Assembly: GCA_026387055.1 (NCBI GenBank)
Contig: JAPLML010000288.1
Coordinates: 1 to 6,098 of the forward strand
Source of the DNA: Planctomycetota bacterium
GTDB lineage: Bacteria > Planctomycetota > Phycisphaerae > FEN-1346
Direction: 5' to 3'
DNA: 6,098 nt
Shown: positions 5,813-6,098 of the stretch, in pieces
Numbering within the stretch: position 1 is the first letter of the stretch
Layout of the letters: each line of letters begins with the position of its first letter
Position numbers and translations under genes: made by a program
The notes under the pieces: model-generated
Databases searched by the model: none
The model's input: the letters and a program-made list of their open reading frames with translations, nothing else
What the model was told of the DNA's origin: nothing

Positions 5813-6096
5813 CGGCGATCAGCGGGCACTGCCGCGGCTTCACCTTTGCCGGTCGGCACATCCGCACTCTGGAAACCGGTCTGCAGGGCCTCCTGCCTCA
5901 GTTCGTACCGTTCCTTGCTGATGCGGATGGCATGTTCCCGCAACTCGGTTCCGAAGGCCTTCTCGACAAACAGGATGGTCTCGAACGCCGAGACGTAGGT
6001 CTCGTTGAAGAGGTGCCAGAATCGCCAACGCACCCCCTGGCGGCTCATCCGGAATGCCCGGCGGACCTTCTCGCCGTACGTCCCGCGGAGGACCAT
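5809..6096 (-). CDS. Hypothetical charged helical protein, possibly cut by the right edge
   Basis: The visible 95 residues start at an ATG only two bases from the window edge, so the true start may lie outside and this may be the C-terminal part of a larger protein. It has a very basic first section (GEKVRRAFRMSRQGVRWRFWHLF, 8-30, with three aromatic residues near its end). A predicted long amphipathic helix follows: NETYVSAFETILFVEKAFG, then ELREHAIRISKERYELRQEAL. The tail is flexible and alanine-rich (TGKGEAAAVPADRR). No enzymatic motif, signal peptide or membrane segment is visible. Its TGA overlaps the ATG of the winged-helix gene by four bases, indicating an operon. I do not recognise the family. 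The basic and coiled-coil-like character would suit a nucleic-acid or protein-interaction role, which is inference. Confidence 0.55.
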   Translation of the reverse strand: MVLRGTYGEKVRRAFRMSRQGVRWRFWHLFNETYVSAFETILFVEKAFGTELREHAIRISKERYELRQEALQTGFQSADVPTGKGEAAAVPADRR

Positions 6097-6098
6097 GT

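Overview
The window is GC-rich bacterial chromosomal DNA. Most of it is a phosphate-starvation locus, and the right end is an accessory-looking stretch. PstS has a classical Sec signal peptide with no lipobox cysteine, which favours a diderm host. The style of PhoR (two membrane segments around a large extracytoplasmic sensor) and of the small winged-helix protein at the right end reminds me of Planctomycetota-type genomes. That placement is a low-confidence inference; no rRNA or other marker is present.

Left part (1-1560, minus strand): pstS, the periplasmic phosphate-binding protein, is followed 24 nt later by pstC, a permease subunit of the Pst ABC transporter, which runs off the left edge. 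pstA, pstB and phoU would be expected beyond position 1. Middle (1750-4276, plus strand): phoB, an OmpR-family response regulator, and phoR, its sensor kinase, overlap by 11 nt. The 189-nt divergent spacer (1561-1749) contains four tandem units of exactly 11-bp period (1660-1703), the architecture of a PhoB/PhoP operator. A good -10 element lies on the pstS side and a second candidate on the phoB side. The locus reads as a feedback circuit: phosphate limitation, sensed through Pst/PhoU and PhoR, leads to PhoB phosphorylation, which drives both pstSC(AB) and phoBR from one shared operator.

Right part (4277-6098): after a GC-rich stem-loop behind phoR, the base composition drops. A reading frame at 4544-5218 encodes the C-terminal half of an amino-DNA methyltransferase (TSPPY motif) with no visible SAM-binding motif I, so it is probably a 5'-truncated remnant. 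Beyond it, on the minus strand, two small genes overlap by ATGA: a helical, charged protein of unknown function at the right edge, and a 138-aa winged-helix DNA-binding protein.

I see no rRNA, tRNA, CRISPR array, IS element or complete defence system. The most specific non-coding signal is the 11-bp-periodic Pho operator. The least explained parts are the truncated methyltransferase and the winged-helix pair.
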